A DNA stretch of 64,000 nucleotides from Agelaius tricolor (GCA_023055355.1 JALJCS010000001.1:54875381-54939380); one strand, 5' to 3'; counted from the stretch's first letter, positions 25,035-38,384 are shown. Notes: a model not told the origin generated them from the sequence alone. Numbers and translations are program-made.

Positions 25035-28000
25035 AAGGGGGGAGAGGGAAGCAGGGAAAAGATATTGAACTAAAACATTGCATTCAGCCTGACACTAAGT
25101 GTTCCCATTTGCTATTTGAGGCTAGACCTTTCTCATTGTCTTTGTATTTAGCTCTCTTTTTCCACAGAAAAAAACCTATTTCAGAACAGAAACCCATGTT
25201 TGTTTTGAATCTTACCAAAAAAGCCGTCCTTCATCTTTCTTGGCTGAGACTAATCACCAAATGTGATCAGCATTTGCAAATAGGACTTATCCCCATCTTC
25301 TGTCCAAACCTGCTGTTGCTTCTTGCTCTCTCTCTGTCACTATCTTTTGTTTTAATTGTCTTTTTATTTTATTTCCTCTTTAATGATTAAGCTGGCATTG
25401 AGCATTTTTTTCTAGCTCTGCCCTTAGGTTCCCATTATCCCTATGACCGGCTATTAGACTGATTAGATTAGCTGATCTCTGGAATGGGGATCCATGCTGA
25501 CACTTCATGCTTGTTTTGCAACAATAGGATGTTTATAGGATGCAATATCAAAGAAACCTTTTTCTGCTTACTCCCTTTTGAGGACATAACTTCCCAGATT
25601 TGTTCTTGGGTCATAGAGATTGTAATGAAACACCTAGTTGGTGCAGACAATGTGTGATAGTCCAAAAGACCATTAAAACCTAAGAGGGTAGGCAAATCTG
25701 CAAGATGCAAGGTTGGGAAAGCCTGCAAGTTCTCTTTTTCCAAGAGAAGTGTGTTAGATAAGATGAGCTGCTGCCGAACACTGATAAAAACTACAGCAAG
25801 AATTCCAGGATTTCATAGCTCAGCAGGCAGTTTGTTGCCAACCTGGGGAGTGAGTGGCATGAGGAGATGGCTTCTGAAGACAAGTGGGAGAAAAATTAAG
25901 AGCTTAGCACAACATGTTGAGAGAGACAACTTCAAAGTTTTAAGCACAAATGCTGATTTTTCACTGTAATGGCAAAAATATCACACACTGTGAAAATATA
26001 ATGTGCTACACATCCATGTAGCTGTTACTTGAGTGAGTAATTGCTGTAGGAGTGACACTGTCATTACCTGATAACTCTTGGGCACTCAAACACTGAGCAG
26101 GAGCTATGTGGTCACTGCAGAATGCAATGCTGAGAAGGTATCATGTTGGACTTCATCCATCACTTTCAGCCTGAACATAATCTAAAGGCGGCAAAACTTG
26201 TATTTTTACAAGCATATGAGCCCTTTGCAACTCTCTCTGCCTCCTTGAAGGAGTGAGATGCAATGCTTGTCTGTTGCTAGTGATATTTTTCTTTGTAATT
26301 CAGTATGATTTGAATCAGATGGAGTTCATTTCTTGCTGCTTTTTTGCAGAGCTGTCATCCTGATTTGTTTGTGGGTTGTTGTTTCGGGGTTTATTTTTGC
26401 CGTGTATAATGATATCTGAATAACCCTTGTGCATTCCTTCTCCCCCACATAATCTGTAATATTGGCTATTCTGCACTGCACTACTTCTCTTGGAGGTTTG
26501 ACTTCAGTCCTGTCAGACACGCTGCTCAACCTGCCACTGCCCTCCTGCTGGCAAGACTGACAACACCAGACTCATCACATCTTACCCTCCAAGGAGAAGG
26601 GGGGCAGAAAATGTCCCAGAAATGTACTTCTTCTGTTGCTTTTATTAAAATCAATCTTGCTCACCTGCAGGGTTTCTCTTTATTATTTTAAACATTTTTT
26701 CCTCACAGTCATTCCACATTATCGTTCAATGTTAATAAAACTGATTGCTTGCAGTGAGGAGAAAAAAAAAGCTTTTTATCAGGTGTGTATTAGCAGAACA
26801 TGCTGAGTCCAATTGCTGCCTCTTGCAGTTAGTCATTTGTTTCTTATGGCTCCTCTCCCTCCTCCCCAACATCTCACCTTTAAAGTAAATGGATTTTGGG
26901 AGGAGAAGCCTGAACGCAGATGCCAAGCCCTGGAGTTGTACTGCAGTCAACTGGATCATGGAGTGGGCCTGTTTCCTTAGGGCCCAGAGCTGACCCATTT
27001 CTAGGCTGGGACTTGGACATGGGCTTGTCTTGAATCCTTCAAGTCTTTGTGCCATTGGCCACAGAATTCAGCCTCATAAATTGCTAGTATCAGAATCAGT
27101 TCTGAAGTGCAGGGAGGTATACACTAAACAGGGCAAGTTTACATAAATATCCAGACTTCCTTCAATTTATTTGGGAAGCAAGATTTTTCATTGAGTGTTT
27201 AGTTATACAAGAAAAGCCCTCCTCTAAAAACAACCCCTAAATTCATGATTTCTTTAAGACATTGATCTAGAGCAAACTTCATATTCATATTCAAGTAATT
27301 AGCTTAAATGTTATCCAATTTTGTGTTACACACAGAAAAAATATTTGGTTTAGGTCAGCCTGGTTCTGAAACATTCTGAGACTGTGGTATTTAGGGAGGA
27401 ATTGAAGTGATGCTGTGTACAGCTTTCAGATCAGAGATGAGAGAAAAAAAACAGAGGCTTGAGAGAGAACCTACTTGTTTGTGCCACACTTAGATTCCTC
27501 CCCAGAGGCAATTACCAGCACCTGCCAGAAAAGGAAAGGCTGCTTAGCCTCCACCCTTTCATGAGACTCAAGAAAATATGATGAAATTGTGTTGTGAGCA
27601 TCAGCAAGCACAGCACAGTGAGGCTTTTTGACAAGCAAGTCAGAGAGATGAAGCAGTTAGTTGTATGGGAAATGTGTGCTTGGATGGATAAGATGATTAT
27701 GGCATCGATGGATGGGCTGGGAGAAACGACATTTGCAAATTATTTTGAGGTGAACTGGTGAAGGTTTCACATGCCAAGTGTTTTTGAGAACAGAAGGCTG
27801 ATGTGGGTTTGGCTTTTTTCATAAGTACAGATTTCTCATGGATCTATGGAGATTCGACTGATTTTTCCTCTTTTGAGTGAAAGTGAACCATATATGTCCA
27901 AAATATGTCCCAGCTTCTAATTTGCCATATATGCTTCCAGAAGGAACTTTGGCTCGCTCAGTTTTCCCACTAGAGATCTTGAAGTGGTCCAGCCCTACAG

Positions 28001-31000
28001 CTGCAGTTGAGCATAAACTCTCAGCTCTCTGCTGCTATTCTGAACCATGGCCATTTTCAGAGGAAGTAGCTTTTCTACTCCCCCCAACTTTACAAATCAT
28101 TCTTTTAAACTGAAAGTGAGTCAGCACATACATTCTGCAGTCATATAGAGTAACTGCCCTGCCACAGTCAAATAGCCATCTCAAATTTGGTCTCTTTCTT
28201 CCCTCTCTTTCTCACTGTTACAGTTCCTTGTGACTTCAGCAACAGGACAGCCCTGACTGCTCTTCCAGGCCCTCCCAAGAACACGTCTGCAGGGAGCACA
28301 CCTGTGGAAATGGTACAAGAAGGTCCAGCATACATCCTTCCTCCTGGTCACTGCTGTAAATGAGAGCTGGGAGGGTAGAATGGGGATTTGGTCCTTTTCC
28401 AAATATTGTCATCTCTCCAAGAGGCTCAGCAGCAGCCTAGATTCTGTTCGGTATGGGTATGGTCCTGTTCAATGCAGCACAAATGGAATACACTGGCCAT
28501 ACTGAGTCCATATGGCAACTCAGACAAAGCCTGCATATCATGAAGGATGCGAGGCCACTGAAGACATGTAGAGTTCAGTAAGGACTTCAGAATGAATATT
28601 TCCCTTAAAGCAATTCTGTCTTTGTGAATCTGCTTTCAGTTTCTTTCAATGTGTGTCTATAGAAACTGGTCTGGAGGATTATCTATACCAAAGATTTGAG
28701 ATTCAGTAACATTTCCTTACTCTCATTTCCTCATTTGGTGGCAAAGGAAAGCAACTTTGAACCATTGTCATAGCAGTAGCTGCTTCCATAAGATTTTGGA
28801 GCTGTCTGCTCAGAACAGCATTAAACCAACACAGCAACAATATAGGGTGCAATATGTCATATTAAATTTGAGTTAGCCCTCTAAGCTTTCATCTTGGTAC
28901 TCTTAACAATTTGCTGTCCTTCAGCAATGGTCCTGGTTGATGGAAGCTCCCTGAGACTGGCATGCACATTCTGGGATTTCTCCCATACTGCAGGACAGGA
29001 GATAGTCCAGTGAAGCAGAAAACATAATTTGCTTTGCTTAAAACCACCTGCTCCCAGCTGATTATGATTTTTTCCTGTGAAGATTTTATTTGGGGAGAGA
29101 GATTTGAAGAAGGCAGGAGGGGGAGACTGAAAGGCAAACACCTGACATTTCAGAGAACCTGAACATTAAAGACAACAGTGATCTTCTTATGCATGCAAGA
29201 CTTTACAGAACCATCAGTGTTTCTCACTATGCCACTACCAATTAAGGGCAGAGCTGTAAGCTCTGTGCTTTGCAGTGCTATGCACAGAGCAGGAGAATAC
29301 CACCTGGGTGGTTGCTGCAAGCAAATGTAGTTACTGAAAAAGATCTAAAGGGACAGTATTGAATAGTTGGGGTTTGATACCTGGATTATTTATACTGGGG
29401 TCTCCCTGATTAAGATAAAAATGTCTTCCATTTAAAAGGTCAGGAAATGCCATCCAGCCTTAAATCAGCCCTGTTATGCTAGATAGAAAATGCACATACT
29501 AGGATACCAGCTGATTATTTGACCTTGCAGTACTTCTGTGGGCACAGGAAGCACTCAGAGAGCAAACAAAGAAACTGATGGATGATGAGGCAGGGTGAAA
29601 GGAAAGAAGGAGCATCCCCTCAAGGAATTTCCCAGATTTGTAATGAAATATTAGATAGCAAGGTTAGTCTAAAACTAATGCCCCATGATTGAGCCCTTGT
29701 CATTTTTCTTTTTAATACCTAAGAATTTAGGAGTGGGAGATTTTTGTTTTTGTTTGTTTTGATTTTTTTAATTTCTGCCTTGATTCTAGAGAGCACCAAC
29801 TACTGAAAGCAATCCTCTAGAGAAAAAATATTGATTTCCCCCCTGTTCTTCATTCTGTTTGAACTCTACAACTTCCCTAATTCCCCCAGGGAGCAATTCT
29901 CTTCCCTACAGAGCTACACTCAGTTTCAAAATTGACTTGGATACAAGAAAACAAAAGTCTGCCTTTCTTTTTCTTGTGTTCTAAAAGTTCTGACAAGGGC
30001 CTTTCTCCAGAGAGCCATCTTCTTCAATCTCTTTGTGTTTACTGTCACCTGCTAGCATTTTGTTCTGCCTTAAGCAGACAATAAGCTAGCTGCACTGTTT
30101 TCTTCTTGTGACTTCCTCCACCCTCTGGCAGCATCCCACTAAATGTATCTGAATCTGGTCTTCAGCTGGATCCCTCCTGATTGCCCTGACTGTTGTCCGT
30201 AACCAGAACATTCAGATTATTTCATGGATGGGTCTCTGTAATTGCCTCCATTTTTCTCTGCCTTTCTCTCTTTTTCTCTTTCAGTTTGTTCTGCATCTAG
30301 GAAAGATTATAGGCCATGACTGTGCGTAGGGCAACACACAGGAGCTTTCTCTAGTGAGATACCCACTATTAATCTATTGTAGGAATCTCTTACTTCTACT
30401 GGAGTTCTGTATTAAATTACCTGGATACTTAATTAGACAGACTTAATTTGATTTTAAACATCCACATGACTCTTGCAATAATTTTTCAGCTTCTTGCAAC
30501 TTGCCTCTGCCTATGATATACTCTGTCTGATGAGGTTAGTGACACATGCACAGAGGCAAAAAAAGGTCTGTAATTCTAAGCATCATGTCAATGCTGTTTC
30601 ATGGAATATTTTAAGATCCTCAGGCAAGCAGGCATTTCACTGAAATCAAAAACATTATCAAAATACTGTCTCATTTCCTCAGCTGTGTACACTAGCCAGG
30701 TTTCCTCAGCAGGCCTGGGGCCAGAATGCTGTTTGGAGCACGTACGTGGGTATAAGATCCTATGTGTAGCACACCTCTATGAGGTCAGAGACCTCTGTTC
30801 AGCTGCCACAGGCTTGAAAGCTGGTTTGCTTCTGTCTCCGCAGTAATTCACTTTCCTGTGCTCCAGCTTCATAGGCACCCAGATAAATGGCTTGCTCCTT
30901 CTACAGCACATTGTGAATGAAAGACCTAACAAAAAGGTTTCAGAAGAAATTTTTCTAGTTAGCAGAAAATATATACAAATCTGGATCAAGAACATTCATG

Positions 31001-31680
31001 CTTTTCACATCTTTTTCATGACATGCTGTTTTTGTTTTCTGGTGCAATTATGTATTTTCATGATTGTGGTTCATCATGACTTTCCCTCTGGAACATGGCA
31101 TATGTTGCATCTTTCCCAGTCAGCTTTTTTTGCCCATTGTCAGATGGATATTTAGTTTCTAAAAAGCTGGTGTTCTTCTTGCTTTTAACCCTGCTTGCTT
31201 GCTTTGTCAAAAATCCTACTCTGAGAGAGCCCTTATTTTTGATTGTATAAAAATTTTCTTCTTTCCTGGGGATGACCTGGGCAGAACTCTTTCCTTTCCA
31301 GGCAAACACCAGCCTTTGTACAAACATGTCACAAGGACTGATAGCAGGTCTTTGGTAAATTTGAAAAAGATGACAACATAGTAAGACACAAGTTATTCTG
31401 TGACAACAGTGTTATGCACAGAAATGTTCAAACTGAAGCAGGTTCCAGCTGTAGAAATAATGGAGGAAGCTCTCCAGAGAATCTATGTAGTGAGTGATTT
31501 CTTGGGTTCCTTCTGACAATAATCTGAGTAATTTCTCTATTAGCTCTGTTTCTAAACCTGAATGACACAATGTCACTGAATAACCTCTCAGCCCATGTCC
31601 CACGTTGTCTTTGAAGCTGTTGTGAAAGAAGATAGCTATCTACAAATACCTGTTTGATGGAAAAAAAATCCAATCACTCT
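25035..31680. other. Gene-free stretch
   Basis: About 6.6 kb with no gene recognised. ORFs reach 107 codons (26732-27055, minus) with no recognisable domain. A pair of mutually exclusive short hairpins lies at 29249-29290. No transposon could be identified, although old decayed copies cannot be excluded by eye. Confidence 0.6.
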
Positions 31681-31682
31681 CT

Positions 31683-31733
31683 CATGTTTTCTGTCTGAGG
31701 AGTCTTCAATGTGCTCCTCAGACAGAAAACATG
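31683..31733. repeat. Perfect 20-bp inverted repeat (hairpin)
   Basis: CATGTTTTCTGTCTGAGGAG (31683-31702) and its exact reverse complement (31714-31733) flank an 11-base spacer. Pairing stops abruptly at both outer ends. A 20-bp stem with no mismatch is unlikely by chance in 64 kb and would fold as a hairpin in RNA or a cruciform in DNA. Perfect pairing with sharp ends suggests a recent inverted duplication more than a conserved microRNA precursor, whose stems are usually longer and imperfect. Confidence 0.95.
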
Positions 31734-31734
31734 C

Positions 31735-34700
31735 ACCATTTCCCAACTTTGTATTTAAAAATATTTACATGAGACATGTCATGAAGCCAGGCATTCTGAG
31801 CTGAAGAACTCTTAGTACCTGTTTAACTTGTAGCTGGCTTAGTCATATACTATTTTAAGATTTTTCTGCCTTGGAAAATCTCATTTCAGTATTAAAATAT
31901 TAGTGGCACTGCAATGTTATTTCCACAGTGCCCTGCTTAGCTCCAGGTCACTTATATTTTGTCAATCAGTCCTGCAGTGTTAGTTATTTATCTATCACTT
32001 AATAACCATGCTGCAGAGAATAATTTATCTGGCATAGCATGGTAATTTGTACTATAATTTCACCCCCGCTGCTGCAGACTTGCATTCCGTTACAGCAATG
32101 ATTGAGGAAAATTAAGATTCCTAGGTCACACTTTGGGCTCTATGTTTTCTGCCTTTCATAATTTCATTTCACTTCATCATCTTTGATTGAAGAAAGGGTT
32201 CATCTAGAAATGTGAGAAGTGGCTGAAATAACTGTGTGTTTTTCAGCCCACTAGGACACAGTTCATGAAGATAAAGGGAAGGGGACTGTGCAGTCTTGAA
32301 ATTGGCTCAGGAGACTCACACATCACTGAAGCTGTAAAGACAAGCTCAGACGACATTTTTTGTTTCTCATTTCTTTTCAAAATGTAAATAAAACCTATAT
32401 GTAACATATGCACCCCCTTTTTCCAGGGTATAGACAATATTAATTCCAGTCAGGTATAGCATCCAACTTTATCAGACACTCATCTGCACTAATTTTGGAG
32501 CCACTTATTGCAATTAAGTGTGAGACTAGACAAGGGCATAGATATAAAGAAAGTAAACTGAAAGAGAAGGTAAAAATTGTTACTCATGGAATGGGTTTTA
32601 TTTACCCTCTTTAACATTATTTTTAAAACCATTACTTTTATTATGATAATTAGATGGTGGAGCTTCTTGTGGTCCCAGCAGACAGCCATCACAGAAACAC
32701 TCCATTTCAGGTATTTACTTTCAGGTGGAGGAAAAGGTGTGGACTGTAATATGCATTGGGCAATGGATTTTATCCATTGCTGGCTATTAAGTACTACCAT
32801 TTTTAATGTTTCTTCTGTGGAACAAAGAAACTTTCATGTTCAAATTGTCTTCAGATATTGCATCCTTCAAGAAAGGTATTAAAGATGGTCATTTTTTGAT
32901 ACAAGAAAAATCAATTGATGCCTGCTAAAAGGAGTAGCTAGGCAAAATTCTAAATGCTAAGGCAATACAAACAGTAACAAAAGCAGCAGTATCAGTATTA
33001 TGGAGATTAGTTTCCATGTGAACCTGCCTGTGAGAGATTCGGTGGATTTGCCACAGACCTAATTCTGCATCCCTAACATTTATTTATACATTTTAAGTGG
33101 TGTATGAGGAACCCAAATGATCTTTAACTAAAGAACTTCTACAGAAATTGCAGAGCACCCAGTGAGTGTCATCTCCTTGTCCAGAATTGCCACCAAGTTT
33201 CTCCTTTTTCTGTTTTTGTTTGCTTGTTTGGATTTTTTTGAGTAAAATGTTCCTATGTTTTTAGTTTTGTTTACTTCAGCTCTGCTTCTGTATTGCAAAA
33301 CCACCTAGGAAGGAAAAGCTATTCTCAGCATCAATCAATTATTTCAGAATTGTACTTTATCTCCATAGCACACTAAGCTTGGTTAATGGGTACCTCAACC
33401 TGGCACCTCAATTTTACTTCTCAGAGTTACTTTTATAGGACTAGGGAGTCCAGCTTGGACCTGTATTTCTTTATTTGATAAGGAATGTGAGAGGTAAATA
33501 TCTACAGGTAAATACAAATGTGAGCATGCAATCTGAATGATGATTTAGTTATTTTCAAGTAATAAATAACATTGTGTTGGTATTCCAGTTGACTAATTTT
33601 TCATTATCCCAATCTCAGATAGTCTATCTAGAAGTAGTCTTGAGCACATACTGGTAATTTGTCTACACAATAAATGAATCAATGAAAATTATTAGGTGGA
33701 AGAGGGAACCGGGAAGAGCTGCTGCATGGATACTGATACATAGAATTTCTCAGAAATTAGTTAACTCCATGGTATTTTATACTTTTTTACCTGAACTGTT
33801 AGTGAATGGGGAAATATTAATGGATAATGACAGCATCTGGAAATAACCAGGGCAGCAAGAATTCATTACTGCTGTTTTGCCATCTTTGGAAATGCTGATG
33901 AAATATGCACATCAAATTATCAGCCTGACGACAATCAGGATCAACAGTTTTGATTGTGGTGTGGTTCTCCTTCTTGCTTTATTTATAGGAAGTATATTCC
34001 TTGCTGAACTCTCAAACATGACTTTGAGGCTAATTTATTTGAAAACTTTGCTACTCATTATAGTCTCTTGCTGCCTGTTTCTGTTGCTTCCCTTTCAAGA
34101 CCAACTCCTCCCCCAGCCTTCCTGGTCTTATTTTGCAGGTGTTCCTTTCATTTCTAGCTCATATTCTAGCAGGTGGCTATTCAACTTTGGCATGACTTTG
34201 AGTTATTGTGCTCCAGCTCTGCTTTGGCAGGGAATCAAGCCTTACAAGTCTGTGTCTAAACTTCATGTCTTTCTGTATGTTTAGCCTCTCCAGGTGGTAG
34301 GTGATAAGCATCCATCCTCCCCCTTCTGCTAATCTCTAATGAAAATGCAGGCAAGCCTTCCTAATGGTCTTTTAAAAACAATGAAGACAAAAAATTAAAT
34401 AAATGGTCCATTACTGGGGGAAAAAAAAGTTGCCTGCATTATTATAGAGTATGGATTAAGGAGTCAAAATATGCCATTTGGCAGCTCTTCGTCTCATTGC
34501 CTGTGCTGGCCCTGGGTGCAGATAGGATCAAAAGTTTATGAGAATTTCCTTTGACCACTTTTGGAGAGTGGCTGGAGACAAACAAAAATGGCCCTAGATA
34601 ATTTTTGGAAGTGCTTATCATTTATAAGATTAAGTAAGGTGGGCAGAAGGACAGGTGGAGTAGTTTGAGCATTGAAATTTAGTTTTCAGAGCTCACCTTC

Positions 34701-37230
34701 ATGTGGTAAGAGGAGAATCTCCATCCTATTTCAGGTCCAGCCAAATGGTGTGCTTTGGAAAGCTAGGAATGTGCACCCTGCTCCTGGCCCCTCTATCACG
34801 GAGTGCAAGGTTTCAGGCATTGCACTCAAACTTTAAGTCTGCTAAAAATTTTGTATGTAGCCACATGAATTTTTTAAGTTGTTTTCTGAAATTTGAGGGC
34901 AGGTTATGCCCTCCATGTAAATATAGCCCAAAATAGATACTGGCATGCTGCAAGATTTTAAACGCAGAAACATTTTAGATACCAAGGCAGATATAAAACT
35001 GAAATCTTTGTATCTGCCTTGTGCTAGCTTTACACTGATGTAACAGCAGATTTTAATCTTACAGACACATCCATCAATGTATTGCAGCGATATGGAAACT
35101 AGTCATAATAGAACAAATTTACACAGCTGACCAAGTCCTTGGAGTACAGTAAATCCTGGAAGGGTTGTTCTCTTTATACTAAGACTAATTTCCACTCTCA
35201 GGTAAAGAAAGATTGCTCTGCATTTCTATAGTACCACATAAAGTTTATGGGCACAGAGCCTAGAAGATAATTTAGATACCAGGGCAACTGGTAGGAGGGA
35301 AGTCAAGAACTCTTCTGGCTTTCTTTTTTTTCATTTTTTAAAGTCTTAAATGCTTTATTCTTGTGCAGAAGATTCTTAAATCTCATATGGAGTCTTCATC
35401 CTTCTCAAGCCAAATGAGACAGTGAAGTGAGCAATCCTTTATCACTGGCCAGAGATCATCACAGCTGAGCCAGGACTGAGAACACTTCCACAGTGTCAAA
35501 TCACAGGCAAAACTGAGAAGAGTACTTGGCAGCTTGTTTCTGTATAGGTAAAGGCCATTTTCAGCTTGTTTCCCAGCTGCTGGTTTTCAGCCACCCTATG
35601 CCATCAGTGCTCTTTCACTCATTCAGGTTCTCTACCCAGGCCTTATCAGGCTGTCTCTTGTCCTCCTCATCTATCTTTGACTGTCCTACCAGACTCTCCT
35701 AACAGAAAGAAAGATTTCTTCAGCAGTGATTTGCCCATTTACCAGTGCTTTGCAAAAGGATGTGTTTCCTCCTTTTTTGTATGGGGAAGTACTAATGCTT
35801 TGCTTCATACAAGTGTTTACACCCTCTTTTGATTTGAGAAATCTTTTCAGGTTTGTCTTCTTTCACTTGTGCCTATATGTACCTTATCAACATTTGCAAA
35901 AGAAAATATTGGGACTTCGCATCAGTTTTCCTCTTTGTCTCTAGTATCATTTTAACACTGCTCTTTATAAATACAGCTAAAAAATGGAGATGATTTGGAC
36001 TTGATTTCCAGTGTCTGTAAATTGCTCTGCATCATCTCGGGAATGACTATCATATAAACAGCTATAAAACCAGTGATTCAGAGGCTGAGAAAACAAACAT
36101 TTCCAGAATAGACAAAGAAAAGTAAAGTAGTGGACCTCCTCTTTTTCAGTCTCCTTTCTTTAAAGGAAGTTAAACATGCTGGTCTGGCTCTGAATGGCTC
36201 ACCTGAAAATCAGTAATTGATGTCTTTGTTCTTTAAGCAGCATTTGCTTGCCTTTGTAACTACAGTTGTTCTGACTTTGAAATCTGCAGTTTGCATCATT
36301 TTCTGGATGCATAATTTGAAGTTAATTATTTTTACATCTGCTTACAAAATCTAATGATTTTAAAAGGTTATTCCTCTCTGAACTCAATCAGTTATTTAGA
36401 TCATTTGAAAGGTTATGTCACTAGCTGGTTTCTTATTCTTCAGTTATCTTTACAAACATAGTTTTTTGTAATGTTGTTTGTCTAATATGAGCACACAGTG
36501 GCATTCACAACTGTATTGAGGATGAAAAGCCCTTTGTCACACCACCAAATTATCCCACTTAAGCAAAAATTGCAGGCTAAATTGTGTTTTGCTGCAGAGA
36601 TAGCTGCTCCTGCTGCCTGCAACCCCACCACCCCTTCTGGAACAGGCAGCAGGAACTTTGCCCACTGTCTCATGGATTAAGAGCAAAGAAGGATTCCACG
36701 TCTGACAAGTAGCCCAAAGAAACACTGTAATACTAGCAGAAGATACTAACTGCAGCTTTAAGTTTTTATATATTGGACTGGGTGGTTTGCCTAGCTAAAA
36801 TTCCATGGTGTCCTGTTTACCAGGTCCTGCAGCAAACCTCTGAGAACTCCATGGAGGAAGGAGTCCCATCCAGTCAGCTTCCTCCAAAGATGCAGCCTCC
36901 TTATTTCACAAGAAATAAGCTTTTTAGAGGAAATGGCCCTCTCTTCATGTTTATTTATATTCCTGCAGATGAAACATAGCAGTACAGACCAAATTAATCA
37001 GGATCTATGACCCTTGCACCATTCTAACAACTTTCTGTATCAGTGGAAAAGATCCATGTTTTGTGCCCATTTAAGAAGCTGCTGTGTGTATGTGCATACG
37101 TGTGTGAGTGTGTGTACGCATTTAGAAGGTTGCTTTACTAAATGAATTGGATCTCCTAGAGAGACACCTGGGGATACTCTGTAGTTGCCTCCCACTGGTG
37201 TGCCCAGTTACATCCATATTTATAAACAAC
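31735..37230. other. Gene-free stretch
   Basis: No gene is recognised. The largest ORF (33877-34284, 135 codons) has a hydrophobic middle but no domain I recognise and no supporting context. An 11-bp inverted repeat (CAAGGCAGATA) with a 17-base spacer lies at 34983-35021. A TG-rich patch lies at 37083-37121. Confidence 0.6.
37083..37121. repeat. Imperfect (TG)n tract
   Basis: TG/TA/CA alternation (TGTGTGTATGTGCATACGTG and onward) is interrupted by A and C. It is an imperfect dinucleotide microsatellite with alternating purines and pyrimidines. Confidence 0.8.
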
Positions 37231-37238
37231 TTTATCCT

Positions 37239-37311
37239 CGGAACAGGAGCCGTTAAATCGCTATCCCTGAGGCTGCTCTGGCTGCGGGAGATAAACGTGA
37301 GTATATCTACG
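37239..37311. other. Small CpG cluster with splice-like ends
   Basis: Six CpG dinucleotides fall within 73 bp (37239, 37251, 37259, 37285, 37296, 37310) in a region where CpG is otherwise scarce. Within it, 37247-37296 is bounded by an AG acceptor after TCCTCGGAACAG and a GTGAGT donor. It may be a small conserved or less-methylated element, a non-coding exon, or chance. It is too short to be a CpG island. Confidence 0.3.
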
Positions 37312-37940
37312 TATTTTTATGTCTAAGGATTGTAAGCCTGCACAGAGAGTTAAAAAGGGCAAAAGTTCAAAGCAGGATGTGATTGAATGGACGGATGGTA
37401 GGAAACAGAATCAGATGAGAGTACAGCACCTTGTGTGGAAGGAAGTCTGCTTGTTAGCAATGCAGAGATGCTCTAGCCAAGAGCCAGGCAAGTGTCTCTA
37501 AGGAGCAACATTTGAGAAGTCTACAGGCACAGGATGCCTGTGAATAGCAGGAAGATGACTGAGGGATCACAAAACAGCTCTGGAAGCTTTGAGTTGTTTC
37601 AAAGGATTGCATTTTCCTCTGCATGAATGTGCTAATGTGACTTGAGTAGGGACTAACACAGCTTGTAAAGTAAAATTGAGGTTTTCCATCTGCTTTTGTT
37701 TTTACGCAATGTCCATCTTGTATTTTCTTAAAATCTTGATGTTTACCTGATTCATTTTTTATCTTCTATTTGGCTGGGATCTGTCCTGCAGATTCAGAGT
37801 TCCATGGAAGAACATTGGTTTCTACTGGGGGACATTGTTCATTCCCATCATGATGCAAGAATATTATATCCCTTTCCATTGCTTAAAATTAGTGTGGTTT
37901 ATTTCAGTTCCTTTATATTTGTGTTACCTCTCTTGCACAG

Positions 37941-38001
37941 CTACCACGCTTATGGAAGACATTTGCTAGATGGTTTTGGAGAATGAAAGCTGCTTTGGCA
38001 G
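37941..38001 (+). other. Candidate 61-nt splice-bounded segment
   Basis: A pyrimidine-rich acceptor (TACCTCTCTTGCACAG) precedes the segment and a consensus donor G|GTGAGT follows it. Frame 0 is open throughout (20 full codons, beginning LPRLW and ending KAALA). A second frame stops near the end and the third stops early. The peptide is not recognised. Exon-like signals of this quality also occur by chance in long introns, so this stays a weak candidate for a coding or lncRNA exon. Confidence 0.15.
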
Positions 38002-38009
38002 GTGAGTTC

Positions 38010-38380
38010 AATGGCCAGAAGCCAAATGCAAACACAGAGATACATTGACATGGTTTAGATGGAACATTCAGATACTGCAGAAAATTCTTTTGTTTGGTTT
38101 TCTTTCCCTATTTTTGTATATTTCTGGCTGCAGTGACAGCTCAAGGTGATCAATGTTTAACACATAGAGCAAGATCTGCCCGATTCTCCAGATGGTCATG
38201 CAAAGTGATCCAGAGACTGTTTGGAGAGAGATCCAGAGATTCTGTTTGTAGAAAGCTGTTTCCAGCACCTGCTTTGAAGTCCAGTAGCAGCTGCCTCACT
38301 GCTGCCCTCACCCCAATCTTTACCAGTAAGATCAGGCTTCAGGATCCTAGGCCCAAGACCATTGGGAAAATCTGGAGCAA
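38010..38380. other. Unassigned sequence upstream of the CR1 fragment
   Basis: No gene is recognised. A 111-codon ORF (38094-38429) runs into the CR1 homology in a different frame from the reverse transcriptase, so it is not a real gene. Part of this interval may be further decayed CR1, but I cannot align it by eye. Confidence 0.4.
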
Positions 38381-38384
38381 AGAA

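Noticed and set aside
31683..31733. MicroRNA precursor call for the perfect hairpin
   Set aside because: The stem is perfect, only 20 bp and ends abruptly, unlike typical longer imperfect precursors; kept only as an inverted repeat.
33877..34284. 135-codon ORF with hydrophobic segments resembling a membrane protein
   Set aside because: Hydrophobicity comes from T-rich codons; no family motif, no conserved start context.
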